Below are positions 60,463 through 64,000 of a stretch of 64,000 nucleotides of DNA, piece by piece. The stretch covers positions 12,513,711-12,577,710 of the forward strand of contig OZ018413.1 of the NCBI GenBank assembly GCA_963969595.1. The letters are read 5' to 3'. The number at the start of each line of letters is the position of its first letter. The first letter of the stretch is position 1. Source of the stretch: Neckera pumila (lineage: Eukaryota > Streptophyta > Bryopsida > Hypnales > Neckeraceae). Position numbers and translations under genes: made by a program. A model generated the notes under the pieces. That model saw only the letters and a list, made by a program, of their open reading frames with translations. It did not search any database and was not told the origin of the DNA.

Positions 60463-63142
60463 TCATGGAAGTAACTTTTCTTTATATGGTGCATCCCTCA
60501 TGAAGTGGAAATGCTTATTGCCGTAGTCAAAATCTGTCGGCACATTTGTAAACATTTGCGCTTCGGGATTGTACTGCGGATCCTCAACAAACTGCATGCA
60601 CATAAATGTATGGAATAAATTGATATGGAGATGCCCACCTCGGAATTCATGTCCCTACTCTGTGCACAATATTGAAATTGATATTCCAGAGAATTATCTA
60701 GGAGAGAATTGGTATACACTGACATGTATATTAGTGCATTACCAAGATTGAAGAGAGTGATAAATCTTAAAAAAAGGAAGGATATGCATGAAAAATATCT
60801 GACTATCATTTGGTACTACATTAGTACTACATTATGTTGTTGGCACAGGTATGTGCGCCTAAGACAATGACCCTTGTCTCTCCGTGAATATAAGGACCAG
60901 CGTATAGCAGTGTTGTTAGGTACCCACCTTGCGTACAATACACAAATTTACTCAATTCTTGATTTTAGAAACATTGCAACAAACAAATTTTAATGCTAAA
61001 GCATTATGAAATTGACAAGTTTTTAGTGAGGTTACCCTGAAAAAGCGGTGCAGGATGCGCCGACGAAGGCCAGAAATGGACTTTGCCGATCGACCTCTGT
61101 ACATGAGGTCAGCCTCTCTTTGTATCAAATTCAATATCTCCCGAGTCAAGGCCGTGTCAAAAACTTGTAGAGTCCACTTCACGTATCCCAGAATGGCCAT
61201 TCTGTCGTCCATGGATTCCACCTTCTTTTCAAGCTCAAAGTATAACTGTCACAAGTCAAAAATAAATTGAGCCGAAGTCATGTTGATCCGCTAATTGCGG
61301 TTGATATGTAAAGATGGATGAAAAAATTCAAGGTTTTTGCATAATGTGAAATCACTTGTCCAAGGTCTCCTGCGCGAATCGTGGCTGGAGTTTGGACATG
61401 CATGATCTGGCCATTACTCAGCTCCCAAACTTTAGGAAGGGCCATCGTTGCCAATTTTCTTTTGACAACCTTCTTGCGATTGATGAGGGCTGCTTTATTC
61501 CTTAAATCATCTATTGTTTGGATCAATTTAAATTGCTGCATTGTTCCACGAACAAATGGTTACATTTGACTGTCGTATGAACTAAATAATTCATTTAGTG
61601 ATCATGCAAATTCAAGCCATGCCCAAACTTCCTCAATTTGACAATTGATCAGAACAATCCCTCTCAGACCATAAAGATAGCGTCAAACAAACTTATATTT
61701 TATTTATGGTAGTATTCATGAATGTTGAAGTACCTTTGTGATGAGCGTCTTAAAGGCCGCAAGCTTCTCAGGCCCTTCACTTGTTATTTTCTTATACTCC
61801 TGCAAGAACACAAAGGAGAACGTCCACAATTTAAATCTTCAGTTGCAAGTATGGCGTATAATCTAAGAACATAATATCGCTGTAAAATATAAAATATTTG
61901 GTGTAAACGAATTAGCAGCCATATTTCTAAATCGAATATCAATATCCTTTACGTGTTAACTAAAATCATATTCAATTTGAAATAATTTATATTTGAAACG
62001 TAACCGCAATTTGCCAAGTTTCAAGCTCTTTATAAAGAATATCAAAATCAGCTTCAGTTTGCGGTTGAAGACGCCTTTGAATTTCATATTGCATTCTCGC
62101 TTCAGAATTTGCTTTTTGAATCTTGTCTTGCTCTACCCAGAACTGCCAATTTACACACACATTGTACTTCTTAACGAAGGGGACCAGGTTCAGTAATGCA
62201 AACACATAATGGACAAATTGATACTCTCAGATTTCTGAGCAATGACTATGAGGCGCACCTCTTTCTTCTCCTTCGCATACTGACGCATACGTTTAGCTGT
62301 ACGTTGAGCAATTTTCCGGCGAGTGTGCTTTTGAATCATGATGGCAGCTGCAATTCGTTTCCGCAACCATGCGTCTGAATCCTCATAAGGTCCAGGAATC
62401 TTCCAATAATCAAAAGCGTTGCTAATCACCACCCCATTCTTGTCAAGGGACCAGAAATCGGGATTTTTGTCCATCTGCGTAAATGCCTCCCTGTAAGTTT
62501 GATGCACTCGCGATCGCATCCACGATAGCTGCGTCTCACGTGAAACCATCGACGGGTACGTTATCTCCTTCTTGCCAAGAGGCCATACCTCTCGTGTTTG
62601 GGCAACCGCATTCCTGTACTCGGTACCTATTGATGCAACCTCCCACATCCAATCACAAATCTATGAAATTAGCATCATTATTCTTCCCAAATTGAAAAGA
62701 ATGCAGAAAGCATGTTCATTTTACGAACTGAGCACCAAGCAAAAAATAATTCCCCTCAAAGTCTCTCAACTGTGATTGCATCACCAATGTTGAAACCAAT
62801 TTGAAATAACATTTGATTATATTGAACAACATTGATTCAAGATTGCTAGGCTGCAATAGCGGAAGAGAAATTTGCTACAGGCGCTACAAGATAATATGAA
62901 TATACTTCAAAACCCTAAAGTACACGAACAAAGATGTTGCCTATTGTGTTAGATAAACATTTGCTAATAGGATACCTACCAGTTCTTATGTCCTTAAACC
63001 CCCCACGATACGGCAAAGGCTCCATGGTCGCCCGATCAATCAATACTGTGACCATGGTCGGCTCCTCCGAAGGACCCCGAAGCACTTCCACTTGCAATTC
63101 GTCCTTCGGGGATGAAGGTTTTGGTGACGAAGGCTTCGACAT
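60463..63142 (-). CDS. IQUB: IQUB-like flagellar protein, 7 exons, about 417 aa
   Basis: Minus-strand exons 63142-62980, 62626-62259, 62142-62005, 61799-61734, 61535-61356, 61245-61036, 60591-60463 (TGA); GT-AG with consistent phase. Matching the IQ and ubiquitin-like domain-containing protein family: YRGGFKDIRTGTEYRNAVAQT; an IQ motif at about residues 149-170 (AAAIMIQKHTRRKIAQR); an acidic 'TEADFDILYKELETW' helix; LPKVWELSNGQIMHVQTPAT with IRAGDL; the block VKWTLQVFDTALTREILNLI; EADLMYRGRS and LRRRILHRFF; FVEDPQYNPEA. IQUB proteins are axonemal, associated with radial spoke 1, so expression in sperm cells is expected. The model lacks the N-terminal ubiquitin-like domain: either it was lost here or upstream exons (63,198-63,410 is open but unrecognised) are missing from the model. 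An in-frame stop precedes ATG 63142. Confidence 0.85.
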
Positions 63143-64000
63143 ATCCAATACACCGAATCTCCTCCTTCACATACAACGATAAATAATACCTTCTAGACTA
63201 ATTACTAATCCTTCTTGAGCTAATGTCTCCCATAAGTTTGCTGCCTGCATCCACCAATTCTTTATATTCTCCATCCAAAGCCCACCATGGCAGCACAATC
63301 TTAAACACAGGTTCTAGATATGGCGTATACACCCTGTAAGAATTTTTCCACCTGGAACTTAACAACATAACCATTTCCAACATCGCTTGTTCACTCACAT
63401 CCACACTCAACCCTAAGAAATGTCAGAAGCGTGACCTATTTGGTATCGACCTCAATTTACAAACATCGGCAAGGTTGTGTTGCGATGGAGTTTGTTGATA
63501 GATTCAATTGAAATGCTAAAGGCGATGGGCATCCGATCTCTCGCCTCTGAACAAACCACAAGTCCACAACCCTAAAGACATGGATTGAGTTCCATTGAGC
63601 TCCATTGAGCTCCATTGACGTTCCGTGATTGTGTTTCCAAAGCAAAAAAAAAATCGATCTCTGTAGTGAAACAGCAATTGAAGAGAAAGTTTGGGAGCCG
63701 AATTCGGGTGCTCAAGGGCCAGCAAGAGCAATTGATTGCGAAGAGATTCGCAGTAGAGCGGCAAAGAGGAAATGGTTGAGGGAAGTGGGCCAAGATGGTC
63801 GAGGATCGGCTGAAAGGCAGTTGAATTGACAGAGTGGTCTGCCTTTCCTGTTCATCGACTATACTTCATCCATAGATCGACTGATCCCTTTTTTCCCTGC
63901 TTGGATTAAGCACACTTCCATGGTGTGTCGGAATCATGAATGATTTTCAGAGTTTTCTATAGAGTGGAAATTGCTTATGTTCAGTTTCATGATGTTTTCA
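63143..64000. other. 5' flank of the IQUB-like gene and window edge
   Basis: 63198-63410 (minus) is open for 70 codons (includes LPWWALDGEYKELVDAGSKL) and could be an upstream exon, but no family is recognised and it ends in a stop. The remainder, partly GC-richer (63,690-63,830), could be promoter or a bordering gene's start. Confidence 0.35.

Overview
The window is nuclear DNA of a plant that almost certainly makes flagellated sperm. Genes are GC-richer and split by GT-AG introns, separated by long AT-rich tracts crowded with short transposon relics. A flagellar IQUB-type gene (60.46-63.14 kb) together with plant-type WD40, TIM21 and CHAT-protease genes points to a seedless land plant (bryophyte, lycophyte or fern). 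A charophyte or a zoidogamous gymnosperm cannot be excluded from sequence alone.

Layout. 0.56-4.52 kb (+): eight-exon WD40-like protein of the Arabidopsis AT3G54190/AT2G38630 type. 9.68-11.74 kb (-): five-exon TIM21 mitochondrial import subunit. 12-35 kb: no intact gene seen, but many nested DNA-transposon derivatives. 36.87-38.47 kb (+): a two-exon orphan gene. 41.03-47.53 kb (-): eight-exon, about 1,379-residue TPR/CHAT caspase-like protease with His and Cys catalytic residues visible. 49.47-52.56 kb: a CACTA-type element with a 3-bp target duplication. 53.17-53.35 kb: a broken receptor-kinase exon. 54.6-55.7 kb: a decayed mariner transposase. 60.46-63.14 kb (-): seven-exon IQUB-like gene.

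The strongest unexplained structure is a set of about 15-18 copies and fragments of non-autonomous elements with ends TTAA-CCCCTAAAGGACCA ... TGGTCCTTTAGGGG-TTAA. The full copies of the main group are strikingly uniform in length (about 0.89-0.94 kb). Their TTAA target, and the CCC...GGG ends directly beside it, are the hallmarks of the piggyBac superfamily, which is unusual in land plants. Two copies have paralogous empty sites inside this same window, each with a single TTAA, which fixes the boundaries to the base. These elements are nested in, or host, at least four other families: a TTGCAAGAAACACTTG-ended family, a TTA-flanked Harbinger/Tourist-like MITE, an Emigrant/pogo-like MITE and CACTA elements. 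This allows a relative chronology.

The four conserved genes do unrelated jobs (unknown WD40 role, mitochondrial import, protease, axoneme). The only suggestive pairing is the orphan gene lying about 2.6 kb from the CHAT protease; any functional link is speculative.
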